From Fen-183 sp036504335 (GTDB lineage: Bacteria; Acidobacteriota; Thermoanaerobaculia; UBA5066): 64,000 bases of DNA. A model generated the notes under the pieces. It made no database searches. It was not told the origin of the DNA and saw only the letters and a list, made by a program, of their open reading frames with translations. Below, one piece after another: positions 54,403 through 63,592 of this stretch. The stretch lies in contig DASXVJ010000023.1 of the NCBI GenBank assembly GCA_036504335.1, forward strand, positions 124,001-188,000, written 5' to 3'. Position 1 is the stretch's first letter; each line of letters opens with the position of its first letter. A program made the position numbers and the translations under genes.

Positions 54403-54431
54403 TTGACTCGCCCCGGTGCTCGGCCTAGATT
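54403..54431 (+). promoter_or_regulatory. Near-consensus promoter with leaderless geometry
   Basis: TTGACT (54403-54408), a 17-bp spacer and TAGATT (54426-54431). The -10 ends 8 bp before the ATG at 54440, so the transcript should begin within a few bases of the start codon. No ribosome site exists. This promoter rules out the earlier in-frame start at 54416. Confidence 0.75.
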
Positions 54432-54439
54432 GCCGACCG

Positions 54440-54829
54440 ATGGCGCTCGACGAGAAACTCCGCGCGTATCTCCGCGAGCTCGGAGCCGCACTGAACGAGG
54501 CCGTGTCCTCGTCCGACAAGGTGCACGAGATTCTCGCGAAGGTGAAGAGCGAGGGCTACGGCGCGTATCTCTGTCTCGACGCGACCGTCGCGCTCGACAA
54601 GCGCGGGCGCCGCTCGTCGGCCGCGCTCCCGTCGATCCGCCGCGGCGGCCTCAACGCGTCGAAGGAAGAGCGGGAAGCGGGCGGCATGGATACGGCCGTC
54701 TTCCAGATCAACGTGAAGGACCTCGGCTTCCTGCGCTCCGTCGGAATCGACCCGACGCGCCCGGTCCGCGCGCGCCGGAATCCGCAGGCGGCCGTCACGA
54801 TCCGGTCGACGGTCGCGAAACGCGGCTGA
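54440..54829 (+). CDS. Conserved-looking small protein of unknown function
   Basis: A 129-aa protein I do not recognise. Two N-terminal helices (LDEKLRAYLRELGAALNEAV and DKVHEILAKVKSEGY) are followed by a beta-rich half (GAYLCLDATVALDKRG, then TAVFQINVKDLGFLRSVGI). It has no signal peptide and no enzyme motif. The protein ends 2 bp before the TTG start of rlmN, so the two are co-transcribed. A function in translation or RNA handling is possible from this neighbour but is only a guess. Confidence 0.7.
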   Translation: MALDEKLRAYLRELGAALNEAVSSSDKVHEILAKVKSEGYGAYLCLDATVALDKRGRRSSAALPSIRRGGLNASKEEREAGGMDTAVFQINVKDLGFLRSVGIDPTRPVRARRNPQAAVTIRSTVAKRG

Positions 54830-54831
54830 CG

Positions 54832-55926
54832 TTGCCCCCGCAGGATCTCCTCGGTCTCACCGCGCTCGACCTCGCGCGCGCCGTGCGCGACGTGGCGCCG
54901 GAGCCGTACCGCGCGGCCCAGATCGCGAAGTGGATCTACGAGCGCCGCGTGGCGAGCTTCGCCGAGATGTCCAACCTGCCGAAGTCGATGCGCGAAGCCC
55001 TTGCGAAGGATTTCACGATCGGGCTCCCGAAGGTCGTCGCGCGGACCCCGGCGCCGGACGGCACCGAGAAGTTCCTGTTCGAGCTCGCGGACGGCGCGCG
55101 GGTGGAGGCCGTCTACATCGTCGAATCGAAGAAGAAGCCCTCCTGGACGGACCCCGACACGCCGGAAGCAGCGCGCGTCACGATCTGTCTCTCGTCCCAG
55201 GCCGGCTGCGCCGTGGACTGCGCGTTCTGCGTCACGGGCCGCATGGGCGCCGGCCGGAACCTCACGGCCGGGGAGATCGTCGGGCAGTACCTCGTGATCG
55301 CGCGGGAGAAGGGCTTCGGGCCGCACGAGGCGAACGTGGTCTTCATGGGGATGGGAGAGCCGCTCCTGAACGTCGGAAACGTCAGGCGCACGCTCGACCT
55401 GCTCGAGGAGGAAGTCTCGCCGCGGCGGACGACCGTCTCGACCGCGGGCGTCGTCCCGGGCATCGAGGCGCTTGCCGCGCGCGCGCGCCGGCCGAACCTC
55501 GCGGTCTCCCTCTCGGGCGCGGACGACGAGACACGTTCGAAGCTCATGCCGATCAACCGGACGTACCCGATCGCGGAGCTCTTCGCCGCCCTCAAGCGCT
55601 GGCCGCTCGAGCGCGGGCGGAAGATCACGTTCGAGTGGGTCCTCATCGCGGGTGTGAACGACCGTCCCGAGGACGCCTCGAAGCTCGCCGCGCTCGTGAG
55701 ACCTCTCCCGTCGAAGGTGAACCTCATCCCTCTCAACGAGTCGGAGGAGTGGCTGCCGGGGCTCAAGCGCCCGTCCGACGCGACCGTGGACGCGTTTGCG
55801 CGGGCCGTCGCGGCGGGCGGCGTGCCCGTGACGGTGCGCTGGTCGAAGGGCCTGCAGGCGGACGCGGCCTGCGGTCAGCTCAAGGGGCGTGAGACGCCCC
55901 GCCGCCCGGCGCCGCCGGCGCCTTGA
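54832..55926 (+). CDS. rlmN: Dual-specificity rRNA/tRNA adenine-C2 methyltransferase RlmN
   Basis: A 364-aa radical SAM methyltransferase that methylates A2503 of 23S rRNA and A37 of some tRNAs. The cluster is C126-x3-C130-x2-C133. The C-terminal catalytic Cys is in ADAACGQL. FMGMGEPLLNVGNVRRTLDLL and STAGVVPGIEAL are family blocks. The start is TTG 54832, 2 bp after the upstream gene. The C-terminal 17 residues (RETPRRPAPPAP) extend 47 bp into the 3' end of the convergent S9 peptidase gene. Confidence 0.94.
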   Translation: MPPQDLLGLTALDLARAVRDVAPEPYRAAQIAKWIYERRVASFAEMSNLPKSMREALAKDFTIGLPKVVARTPAPDGTEKFLFELADGARVEAVYIVESKKKPSWTDPDTPEAARVTICLSSQAGCAVDCAFCVTGRMGAGRNLTAGEIVGQYLVIAREKGFGPHEANVVFMGMGEPLLNVGNVRRTLDLLEEEVSPRRTTVSTAGVVPGIEALAARARRPNLAVSLSGADDETRSKLMPINRTYPIAELFAALKRWPLERGRKITFEWVLIAGVNDRPEDASKLAALVRPLPSKVNLIPLNESEEWLPGLKRPSDATVDAFARAVAAGGVPVTVRWSKGLQADAACGQLKGRETPRRPAPPAP

Positions 55927-57922
55927 CCGGCGGCGCGGGTGCCGTCCCGAGGTAACGGTCCGTCCACTCGAGCAGCCGCGCGCGGATGTCCCTCACGTGC
56001 CTGGGCTCGGCCGGGCCGTGCGGCTCGCGCGCGTACGTCACCATCTCCACGGGCACGCCGCGCTTTTTCAGCGCGAGGTAAAGCTCGCGCCCCTGGGCGG
56101 GCGGCACGCGCGCGTCCGCCTCGCCGTGGAGGATGAGAGTCGGCGTCTTCGCGTTCTTCACGAACCACATCGGGCTGTGCGCCCTGAGGACGTCGAAGTC
56201 GTCCCACGGCATCGCGGCGAAGTAGCTCTCGATGAACTCGGGGATGTCCGCCGTGTAGTAGAAGCTCCAGAGGTCCGTGACGGGCGCGCCGGGCGAGACG
56301 AACCTGAAGCGGTCCGTGTGCGTGAGGATCCACGACGTCATGAAGCCGCCGTAGCTCCAGCCCATGACGCCCATGCGCGCGGGGTCGACGGTTCCCTTCG
56401 CCACGAGCATGTCGACGCCCGCCATGAGGTCGAGATAGTCCTTGCCGCCCCAGTCGCGGGCGTTCGCCTTCTTGAACTTCTCGCCGTAGCCGCTGCTGCC
56501 GCGCGGGTTGACCTGGAGGACCGCGATGCCGCGCGCGACGAACGCGTCGATCGGGTAGATCCGCGAGAACGCCGAGTGGCTGAATGCGAAGCGGCCCGCG
56601 GGGCCTCCGTGGATGTTGAGCACGAACGGCAGCTTCACGGCCGGACGGTCGGGCGGCAGGTGGAGGAGGCCCTCGATCGGGAGGCCGTCGGGTCCCTTCC
56701 ACGACACGACCTCGACCTTCGGCCGGAGCGCGCCCGCGACGGACGGGTTCGTCGCCGTGAGGCGCCGCGGCGCCGGCTTCGCGTCCGACGGCGTGAGGAC
56801 GTTCACGTCGGGCGGCTCCGCCGCGCTCTGGAGGACGAACGCGAGCGTCTTTCCGTCGCCGGCCGCCGTGAACGAGCCGAGGACGTGCGGGCCGGAGGTC
56901 AACGCCTTCGGAGCGCCGCCCGCGGCGGGCACGGAGAAGAGCTGCGTCGACATCCTCTGTTGCGCCGCGAAGAGAATCGACGCGGAATCCGGCGTCCACG
57001 CGAAGTCGTCGGCCTCGAGGTCGGCGGCGCGCGTGAGGTTGCGCACGGGCCCGCCCGCCGCGGGAACGACGCAGATCTCGGTGCGGTGGCCGGGCCAGTC
57101 GTTCACGCGCCCGTCGCCGCTGAAGAACGCGACCCACTTCCCGTCGGGCGAGAACGCGGGGCTCGAGTCGGGCCCGGGCCGCTTCACGAGGTCCGAGGCC
57201 TTGCCGTTCTCCTTCGCCTCCCAGACGACGAGATCCGTGTTGAACCCGTCCGGCACCTTCGGCGTCGGCGCCACGGCGCCCACGAGGCGCGTGCCGTCGG
57301 GCGACCAATCGGCGGAGACCACGTGGCCGGAGCCGGAGGAGACGCGGACGACCGTCTTCGCCGCGACGTCCGCGATCCAGAGCGCCGCCGGTTTGACGTC
57401 GTCCCGATCGACGACGTTCGCGTCGTCCTTCTCCTCGCGCTTCTTCTTTTCGTCCGCTGCGGGCGGCACGGCGGCCGTGAAGGCGATCCGCCTCCCGTCG
57501 GGGCTCCACGTGAACGAGGCGACGGGGGAGCCGTGGCTCGTCAGGCGCGAGGCCTCGCCGCCGTTCGGGGCGATGAGCCAGACCTGGCGCGTCTCCTTTG
57601 CGTCCTTTTCGTCGCCGGCACGCCGTTCCGAGAGAAACGCGATCGTCTTCCCGTCCGGGGAGAAGCGCGGCCGCTCGTCGCGCTTCGGCGAGGCCGTCAG
57701 CTTGCGCGAGGCGCTCGTCGCGACGTCCACGAGCCACACGTCCGTGTCGAGGAGGTTCTCCTTGAAGTCCCAGGCGCCGACGACGTACGCGACCGACTTC
57801 CCGTCGGGCGCGATCTGCGCGTCCGAGACCGTCTTCAACGCGAACAGGTCCGCGGCGGGTGGAGTCTGGGCGAGCGCGAATCCGGAGCACGCGAGGACGA
57901 AAACGGCGGCGGCACGGCGCAT
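55880..57922 (-). CDS. Exported S9-family prolyl oligopeptidase-like peptidase
   Basis: A 680-aa peptidase with a signal peptide (MRRAAAVFVLACSGFALAQ). Residues 20-400 carry PD40-type beta-propeller repeats such as SPDGKTIAFLSERRAGD and WSPDGRRIAFTA. The C-terminal alpha/beta hydrolase domain has the nucleophile in GWSYGGFMT, the acid in GEADARVPP, and the His in REPHGPAEPRH. It resembles acylaminoacyl- and dipeptidyl-peptidases that digest peptides outside the cytoplasm. The ATG at 57922 has AGGAGG, and its 3' end overlaps rlmN by 47 bp. Protein scavenging fits with the nearby TonB receptor. Confidence 0.92.
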   Translation of the reverse strand: MRRAAAVFVLACSGFALAQTPPAADLFALKTVSDAQIAPDGKSVAYVVGAWDFKENLLDTDVWLVDVATSASRKLTASPKRDERPRFSPDGKTIAFLSERRAGDEKDAKETRQVWLIAPNGGEASRLTSHGSPVASFTWSPDGRRIAFTAAVPPAADEKKKREEKDDANVVDRDDVKPAALWIADVAAKTVVRVSSGSGHVVSADWSPDGTRLVGAVAPTPKVPDGFNTDLVVWEAKENGKASDLVKRPGPDSSPAFSPDGKWVAFFSGDGRVNDWPGHRTEICVVPAAGGPVRNLTRAADLEADDFAWTPDSASILFAAQQRMSTQLFSVPAAGGAPKALTSGPHVLGSFTAAGDGKTLAFVLQSAAEPPDVNVLTPSDAKPAPRRLTATNPSVAGALRPKVEVVSWKGPDGLPIEGLLHLPPDRPAVKLPFVLNIHGGPAGRFAFSHSAFSRIYPIDAFVARGIAVLQVNPRGSSGYGEKFKKANARDWGGKDYLDLMAGVDMLVAKGTVDPARMGVMGWSYGGFMTSWILTHTDRFRFVSPGAPVTDLWSFYYTADIPEFIESYFAAMPWDDFDVLRAHSPMWFVKNAKTPTLILHGEADARVPPAQGRELYLALKKRGVPVEMVTYAREPHGPAEPRHVRDIRARLLEWTDRYLGTAPAPPVKAPAAPGGGASHAP

Positions 57923-57956
57923 GGAGCCTCCTGCGGACGAAGTGCGACGAAGGGTA

Positions 57957-58718
57957 TCAGGTGGGAAGGCGCACGACGCCGGTGAGAATGCGCCCCGCCC
58001 CCGGCCCGTCCCGCCGCCACGACGGCAGATCGTGCGCTACGGCGTTGCAGAGGCCGGGCCGGCGGATCCGCGCGGGGTCGAGGCCGCGGGCGAGCAGCGC
58101 CGCCTCGTTGAACGCCGCGACGTCCACGAAGGCCTTGCCGCCCGCGCCGGCCGCGACTGCGCCCTCCGGCGCGGCGCCGTAGGCGTCGAGGAGCGCCGCG
58201 ACGACCTCGGGGCCGACCTCGTACCGGTCGCGCGCGATCGAGGGGCCGAAGGCGGCGGAGAGGCCCCGCAGGGCGACGCCGCGGGCCTCGAGCGCGTCGA
58301 GGGCCGCGTCGAGGACGCGGAGCGCCGTGCCCCGCCACCCGGCGTGGATCGCGGCCATCCAGCCCGTCGCGGGATCGGCGAGGACGATCGGGACGCAGTC
58401 GGCGGAGGCGACGGCGAGGAGGACGTTTGGCTGGCTGGCCGTGAGCACGTCTCCATCTTCGAGGAGGGTGTGCCCGCGCTTGCGCGCGGGTGCTTCGAAG
58501 GTAAGAACACGCGAGCCGTGCACCTGCACGAGCCTCACGACTTCCGCCCCCGGCGCGCCGAGCGCTTCGGCGAGGGCGCGGCCGGCGAGATCGGGCGAAA
58601 GCGATCGGGCTGTCAACGCGCCGCGCGTGAAACCCGCAACGAACCCTGGTGCGCCGGGCAAGGACAGCCGCGAAACCGCGCCGGCCAGGGTCGTGTGCGC
58701 GGCCGGATGCCCATCCAC
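57957..58718 (-). CDS. pgeF: PgeF/YfiH laccase-domain protein (purine nucleoside phosphorylase/editing factor)
   Basis: A 253-aa multicopper-oxidase-like (laccase-domain) protein. Zinc/active-site residues are in VQVHGSRV, SADCVPIVLAD and HAGWRGTALRVL. Bacterial relatives have adenosine deaminase and phosphorylase activity, and the E. coli homologue clears mis-linked peptidoglycan precursors. The start GTG 58718 has TAGAAT (58725-58730, minus strand) ending 6 bp upstream and no ribosome site. It is divergent from a transglutaminase-like gene; the two -10 elements are 34 bp apart. The S9 peptidase gene lies 34 bp downstream on the same strand. Confidence 0.9.
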   Translation of the reverse strand: MDGHPAAHTTLAGAVSRLSLPGAPGFVAGFTRGALTARSLSPDLAGRALAEALGAPGAEVVRLVQVHGSRVLTFEAPARKRGHTLLEDGDVLTASQPNVLLAVASADCVPIVLADPATGWMAAIHAGWRGTALRVLDAALDALEARGVALRGLSAAFGPSIARDRYEVGPEVVAALLDAYGAAPEGAVAAGAGGKAFVDVAAFNEAALLARGLDPARIRRPGLCNAVAHDLPSWRRDGPGAGRILTGVVRLPT

Positions 58719-58779
58719 GTGTCCATTCTAGGAAATCTTCTTCTTTCTCTTTTCTTTCCCCCTCTAGAATCCCCGCGTC

Positions 58780-59385
58780 TTGAAGAACGCGACGCTTCGC
58801 CTCCCACGCTCTCTGCGGTCGCCCGCCGCGATCCAGCGCTTCCTCGACGGCCTCCGCTACAACAAGGAGAAGGACGGCGAGACGGCGCGTTCCCCACGCC
58901 GCGTTCTCGAGACGAAAGAGGCGCACTGCTTCGAGGGCGCGCTCTTCGCGGCGGCGGCGCTTCGCCGGCTCGGGCACCCGCCGCTCGTCGCCCAGCTCCA
59001 CGCCGTGCGCGACGACGACCACGTCCTCGCGCTCTTCCGGGAGCGGCCCGGCGCGGGGTGCTGGGGCGCGGTCGCGAAGTCGAACTACTCGGGCCTGCGC
59101 TTCCGCTCGCCGGTCTACCGCTCGCTGCGCGAGCTCGCCATGAGCTACTTCGACAGCTACTACAACCTCGAGGGCGAAAAGAGCCTCCGGTGCTTCGGGC
59201 GGCCCGTCGACCTCGCGCGCTTCGACGCCCGCGGCTGGGAGACGGCGAGAGAAGACCTCTGGGACGTCTCGACGCACGTCGCGACGCGCCGTTTCACTCC
59301 CCTCGTGAGCGCCGCGCAGGCGCGGCGCCTGCCGCCGATGGACCGGCGCCTCTTCGACGCCGGTCTCGTCGGGCGGCGCGTCTAG
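58780..59385 (+). CDS. Transglutaminase-like protein of unknown function
   Basis: A 201-aa protein. Cys50 in EAHCFEGALFAAAAL, His81 in RDDDHVLALFRE and GCWGAVAKSNYSGLRFR resemble the Cys-His-(Asp/Asn) arrangement of the transglutaminase fold. The motif order is clear, but I cannot name a substrate. It has no signal peptide. The start is TTG 58780, 9 bp after TAGAAT, with no ribosome site. Its last bases overlap the end of the convergent TonB-receptor gene by 4 bp. Similar proteins are, to my memory, found in other Acidobacteriota as hypothetical genes. Confidence 0.65.
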   Translation: MKNATLRLPRSLRSPAAIQRFLDGLRYNKEKDGETARSPRRVLETKEAHCFEGALFAAAALRRLGHPPLVAQLHAVRDDDHVLALFRERPGAGCWGAVAKSNYSGLRFRSPVYRSLRELAMSYFDSYYNLEGEKSLRCFGRPVDLARFDARGWETAREDLWDVSTHVATRRFTPLVSAAQARRLPPMDRRLFDAGLVGRRV

Positions 59386-62033
59386 AACCGGTAGCTGGCC
59401 CGCGTGTAGGCGAACGTTCCGTTGTACCCGTAAGGGGAGTTGTTCGGGTACCGGTTGATGCCGCTGTTGGAGTTCACGAAGAGGGTCGAATCCGGCGTCG
59501 CATTCCCGAGGTTCTGGGCGCCGATCGCGACGCGGAGATGGCTGAACACCCAGGAGAGCTCGAGGTCGAGGAGCCACTGGGCCGAGAACGTCTGGTCGGC
59601 GGCCGTGCCCGGGCCGAACGGCGCCTCTCCCGAGCCGTTCGCGATGCCGCAGAACGAGCCGTAGCGCGTGGCGTTGACGACGACGTTCAGCGGCCCCCTC
59701 GTGTAGTCGACCGTCCCCCTCACGACGTCCTTCGGCTGGCCACACTCGAGGCGGCGGACTTCCAGGCGGTCGAAGAGAGTCGTCTGGAACGCAGCGAGCT
59801 GGGGCGGCGTCGAGGCGATGTTCGTCACGCTCGTCTCCGCGTGCGTCCACGCGGCGAGCAGGCGCACGGCGCCGTTCGATCCCATGTCGACGCGGTAGTT
59901 CGCCGACAGGTCGACGCCGTCCGTGCGCGTGTCGATCGCGTTCGTGAAGAACCGCACGCCGCTCGCGCCGAAGGGCTGGAGGATCGGGTTCAGAGCCGCG
60001 CCCGTGAAGTTGCCCGAGAAGATGATCCGGTCCTTGATCGCGATGTTGAAATAGTCCGCCGTGACGTCGAAGTCATGGCTCGGCGACAGCACGAGGCCGC
60101 CCGCGAAGTTCACGGAGTCCTCCGGCTTCAGGGGCGTTGCGCCGAGAGCCTGGGCGACGCCGCTGTCGACGCGGGCCGTCAGGATGTCGAACGGCTGGTT
60201 GACGCCGTTGATGTTCAGGAAGTTCGTCGAGACGGTCGAGAAGTAGGACTGGTGAAGCGACGGGGCGCGGAAGCCCGTCGACGCCGAGCCCCGCGCGATG
60301 AGCCACGGAAGGACCTCGTAGCGCAGGGTGCCCTTGTAGTTCGTCGAGTTGCCGAAGTCCGTGTAGTGCTCGAAGCGAATCGCCGCGCCGACGCGGAGCT
60401 GCTTCGTGACGTCGGCCTCGGCGTCGGCGTAGAGCGACACGTTGCTGCGGTTCGTGTCGATCTCGTTTGCCGGGCGGAAGCCGGGGAAAACCTGCGAACC
60501 CGGAGGTGCTGCCGAGCCGTCCTGCGCCTTGACGCCGCCGTCGACGTACGAGGCGGGCTCTCCGGCGATCTGCCGGTAGCGCTCGTTGCGGAACTCTGCG
60601 CCGAGGGCGAGGTTCAGCGGCCCGGCGAGGCCGATGGCGAACTGGCGCGTGACGTCGAGGTTCGCGAGAAACTGCCCGAAGACGAGCGACCCGGCGTCGA
60701 AGGAGGTCTGGTTCGGCGGAATCGCCGGGCCGAGCGACGTGTTGAGGCTGTCCACGACCTTGAAGTCGAACTGGTTGCGCCCGTACTGGACCGAAGCGTC
60801 CCAGAACCAGCGATTCGCGAGGACGCCGCGCACGCCCGCGGTCGCCGAGTAGTCGATCGTCGTCGGCGTGATCTTCGGGAGGAACCCGTTCGGGTAGATC
60901 GTCCGCCAGTTCTGTGCCTGCAGCGCGCGCCGGAAGTTCCCCGCCGAGTCCGCGTAGCGGTGGCTCGCGCCGCCGAAGAGATAGGCGCTCACCGCGCCGT
61001 CCGCGCTCAGGGGCAAGACGCCGTTGAGGAAGCCGAGATAGTCGGTCGTCGCGGGGTCGCCGTAGCGCGTGTCGGGCTGCGTGATCGGGTCGCGGGAGCC
61101 CTGCGCCCGCGGGTCGTCTCCCGCGCGGTTCGTCGCGTTGCGGCGACGGAACTCGCCGGTGACGTTGATCGAGCCCCCGCCGACCGGGAACCCGCCGCTC
61201 GCGTTGAGGTCGAGGACCGATCCGTCGCCATGGGTCGTGATGCCGGTCGTCGCCGTGACGTCGAGCGGCGCCGGGCCGGAGCGCAGCCCGAGATTCAGAA
61301 CGCCCGCGATCGCGTCCGAGCCGTACTGCGCGGCGGCGCCGTCCTTCAGGACCTCGATGCGGTCGAGCGCCTGCGCAGGGATCGCGTTGAGGTCGACGCC
61401 GGCCGAGCCGCGTCCGATCGTCCCGTTCACGTTCACGAGCGCGCTGGGGTGGCGCCTCTTTCCGTTCAGGAGCACGAGAAACTGGTCGGGCCCGAGGCTT
61501 CGGATCGAGGCGGGCCGGGTCGTGTCGGTCCCGTCGGAGATCGTCGTGCGCGGGAAGTTGAACGACGGCTCGAGCTTCTCGAGAATCTGGAACACCTCGC
61601 CCGAGCCGCTCGCCTTCTCGATCGCGGACGCGGGAAACACTTCCACGGGGACGGCCTTCTCGACGTCGGCCCCGGCCGCGCGCGAGCCGACGGTCACCTG
61701 AGCGCTCACGCCGAGCGCCATCGCGAAGTCCTGCGCCACGGGCCCGGGCGCGAGCGTGACCTTCGTGGACTTCTCCGCGAGCCCGGGCGCCGTGACGCGC
61801 ACGTCCACCGTGCGGCCTTTTCCGATTCCCGCCGGAACACGGATTTCGTAGCGGCCGTTCCGGTCCGCATGGGCCGTGAGCTCGAGGGCGGGGACGCTCA
61901 CGGTGGCACCGGGGTACGGCTGCCCGTCCTCCTTCGTGGTGACCCGGCCCGACAGGACGGTTGCGGAGTCCTGGGCCTGAACAGCAGCGGACCCCAGCAG
62001 GAATGCGAACGCGAACGCAAAGAATTGCTTCAT
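59382..62033 (-). CDS. TonB-dependent outer-membrane receptor with N-terminal CarboxypepD_reg domain
   Basis: An 883-aa receptor. The signal peptide (FFAFAFAFLLGSAAVQAQ) is followed by a carboxypeptidase-regulatory-like beta-sandwich (about 28-110), then the plug. The plug has VLLNGKRRHPSALVNVNG, then DLNAIPAQALDRIEVL and GSDAIAGVLNLGL. A 22-strand beta-barrel ends in the aromatic RASYRF. The ligand may be a sugar polymer, peptide or metal complex; nothing here decides. The leader contains GGGAGGAG before ATG 62033. The S9 peptidase 1.5 kb downstream could supply peptides. Confidence 0.93.
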   Translation of the reverse strand: MKQFFAFAFAFLLGSAAVQAQDSATVLSGRVTTKEDGQPYPGATVSVPALELTAHADRNGRYEIRVPAGIGKGRTVDVRVTAPGLAEKSTKVTLAPGPVAQDFAMALGVSAQVTVGSRAAGADVEKAVPVEVFPASAIEKASGSGEVFQILEKLEPSFNFPRTTISDGTDTTRPASIRSLGPDQFLVLLNGKRRHPSALVNVNGTIGRGSAGVDLNAIPAQALDRIEVLKDGAAAQYGSDAIAGVLNLGLRSGPAPLDVTATTGITTHGDGSVLDLNASGGFPVGGGSINVTGEFRRRNATNRAGDDPRAQGSRDPITQPDTRYGDPATTDYLGFLNGVLPLSADGAVSAYLFGGASHRYADSAGNFRRALQAQNWRTIYPNGFLPKITPTTIDYSATAGVRGVLANRWFWDASVQYGRNQFDFKVVDSLNTSLGPAIPPNQTSFDAGSLVFGQFLANLDVTRQFAIGLAGPLNLALGAEFRNERYRQIAGEPASYVDGGVKAQDGSAAPPGSQVFPGFRPANEIDTNRSNVSLYADAEADVTKQLRVGAAIRFEHYTDFGNSTNYKGTLRYEVLPWLIARGSASTGFRAPSLHQSYFSTVSTNFLNINGVNQPFDILTARVDSGVAQALGATPLKPEDSVNFAGGLVLSPSHDFDVTADYFNIAIKDRIIFSGNFTGAALNPILQPFGASGVRFFTNAIDTRTDGVDLSANYRVDMGSNGAVRLLAAWTHAETSVTNIASTPPQLAAFQTTLFDRLEVRRLECGQPKDVVRGTVDYTRGPLNVVVNATRYGSFCGIANGSGEAPFGPGTAADQTFSAQWLLDLELSWVFSHLRVAIGAQNLGNATPDSTLFVNSNSGINRYPNNSPYGYNGTFAYTRASYRF

Positions 62034-62111
62034 GAATCTCTCCTCCCGGAAAGTAAAAAGAGGCCCGGCACCGGATAATTGAAGCGACTCTGTCGCAGAT
62101 AGCGCCGCGGG

Positions 62112-63536
62112 TCAAGGGGCGTGCGGCGCGCCCCCCGCCCCCGCGATCGCGTTCGCGTAGTACCGGAGGAGCGGCAGCTCCGCGGCGACGGGCCGGAAGA
62201 GACCGCCGTCCGCGAGGACGACGTGCCGGAGCATGAGCGCCCTGAGGCCGACGGACACGGCGTAGTCCTGGTCGCCGCGCGGCACGTGGACGTATGCGCC
62301 CCCGGCTTCGAGAGCGCGCCAGCGGGCGAGGACCTCGGACTTCAGCTCGAGCTCGCTCCACGCCCGCTCCGGCGCGTCGACGAGGACGCTCGCGACGAGC
62401 GAGACGGGCAGGACCGGAATCACGCGCGCGATCCGCTCCATGAGGTCCTTCGCGAGGCCCTCGACGGCGGCGAACCGCGCCTCCCGCGAGACGGTCCCGA
62501 GGTCGAGGTCCTTCCGTGCGAGCCACTCCCGCGTCGACACAGGAGACCCGAAGCTCACGCAGGCATAGCCGAAGCGGCGCCACTCGTTCGCGATCACGAG
62601 GCGCGCGTTGCGCCGGACGAAGCGGAGCGTCTCGGCGAGGGTGTCGGCCGGAGAGGCTTTGCCCTGCGCCGGGGAGCGGTCGAGGAGGAGCGTGCGGTCT
62701 TCGAGGACGCGGTCGTAGTTGACTCCGACCGGGATGAAGACGAGATCGCGCGGACCCTTCGGGTCGAAGCCGCGGAGCATGTAGTCGAGGAGGCCGAGCT
62801 TCGGGGGGCGCAGCGCGCCGTCCTTCGAGAGCCCGCCCTCGGGGTAGACGGCCTGCGGAACGCCGTTCGCCGTGGCCATCGCGACCCAGCGCTCGAGGAC
62901 GCGCCGGTAGAGCGGATCCTTCGAGTCGCGCCGCACGAAGTACGCGCCGGTCGCCCGCAGGAATCCCTGGATGGGCCAGATCCGCGCCCATTCGCCGACG
63001 GCGTAGCTGAGAGCCGTCTTCTCGGCCGCCAGGTACGAGAGGAGGAAGTAGTCCATGTTGCTCCGGTGGTTCATGACGAAGACCACCGTCGAGCCGTCGG
63101 GGATCGCCCGCAGGCCGGCGTCGTCCGCCGTGCCGAGGCGCACGCGGTAGAGCGAGCGCGCGACCGCGCGGGCGATCGCGTAACCCGCGCGAAAGTAGAT
63201 CCACGCGTTGAAGGCCGGGACGATCTCCCGCGCGTCGCGGTCGACGCGTTTCTGCACTTCGTCGCGGGAGAGGCCCGACTCCTTCGCGAACGCGTCGGCG
63301 GCCTCGAGGACCTTGAGGTCGAAGCGGAGCTGGTCCACGAGAACCTCGCGCTTCGTCATCTTGAACGGCGGGAGGCGCACGGGGAGGCGCGCGTTCAGCT
63401 CGTCGATGACGCGGTTCGCGCGGCGGCGCATCACGGCGCGGGCGGCGGGGCGGAGCAGCCGGTCGAGAACCGCCCAGCCCGCGAGAGATGCGAGCAGGAC
63501 GAAGGCCCAGAGCGGGACTGCGACGGAGGAGGACAT
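62112..63536 (-). CDS. PlsB-like glycerol-3-phosphate acyltransferase
   Basis: A 474-aa acyltransferase. One N-terminal hydrophobic helix (VPLWAFVLLASLAGWAVL) is followed by the LPLAT fold. The catalytic HX4D is His157-Asp162 in VMNHRSNMDYFLL. Further motifs are GAYFVRRDSKDPLYRRVL and YPEGGLSKDG, with FIPVGVNYDR. The pattern fits PlsB-type enzymes that put the first acyl chain on glycerol-3-phosphate, though it is shorter than E. coli PlsB (about 800 aa). ATG 63536 has a GGAGAA site. It is divergent from the partial hydrolase. Confidence 0.8.
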   Translation of the reverse strand: MSSSVAVPLWAFVLLASLAGWAVLDRLLRPAARAVMRRRANRVIDELNARLPVRLPPFKMTKREVLVDQLRFDLKVLEAADAFAKESGLSRDEVQKRVDRDAREIVPAFNAWIYFRAGYAIARAVARSLYRVRLGTADDAGLRAIPDGSTVVFVMNHRSNMDYFLLSYLAAEKTALSYAVGEWARIWPIQGFLRATGAYFVRRDSKDPLYRRVLERWVAMATANGVPQAVYPEGGLSKDGALRPPKLGLLDYMLRGFDPKGPRDLVFIPVGVNYDRVLEDRTLLLDRSPAQGKASPADTLAETLRFVRRNARLVIANEWRRFGYACVSFGSPVSTREWLARKDLDLGTVSREARFAAVEGLAKDLMERIARVIPVLPVSLVASVLVDAPERAWSELELKSEVLARWRALEAGGAYVHVPRGDQDYAVSVGLRALMLRHVVLADGGLFRPVAAELPLLRYYANAIAGAGGAPHAP

Positions 63537-63592
63537 CGGAATTTTCTCCGAAGATTAAGGCATGAGAGCCGAAGCGAGGTCTAATCGCCTCC

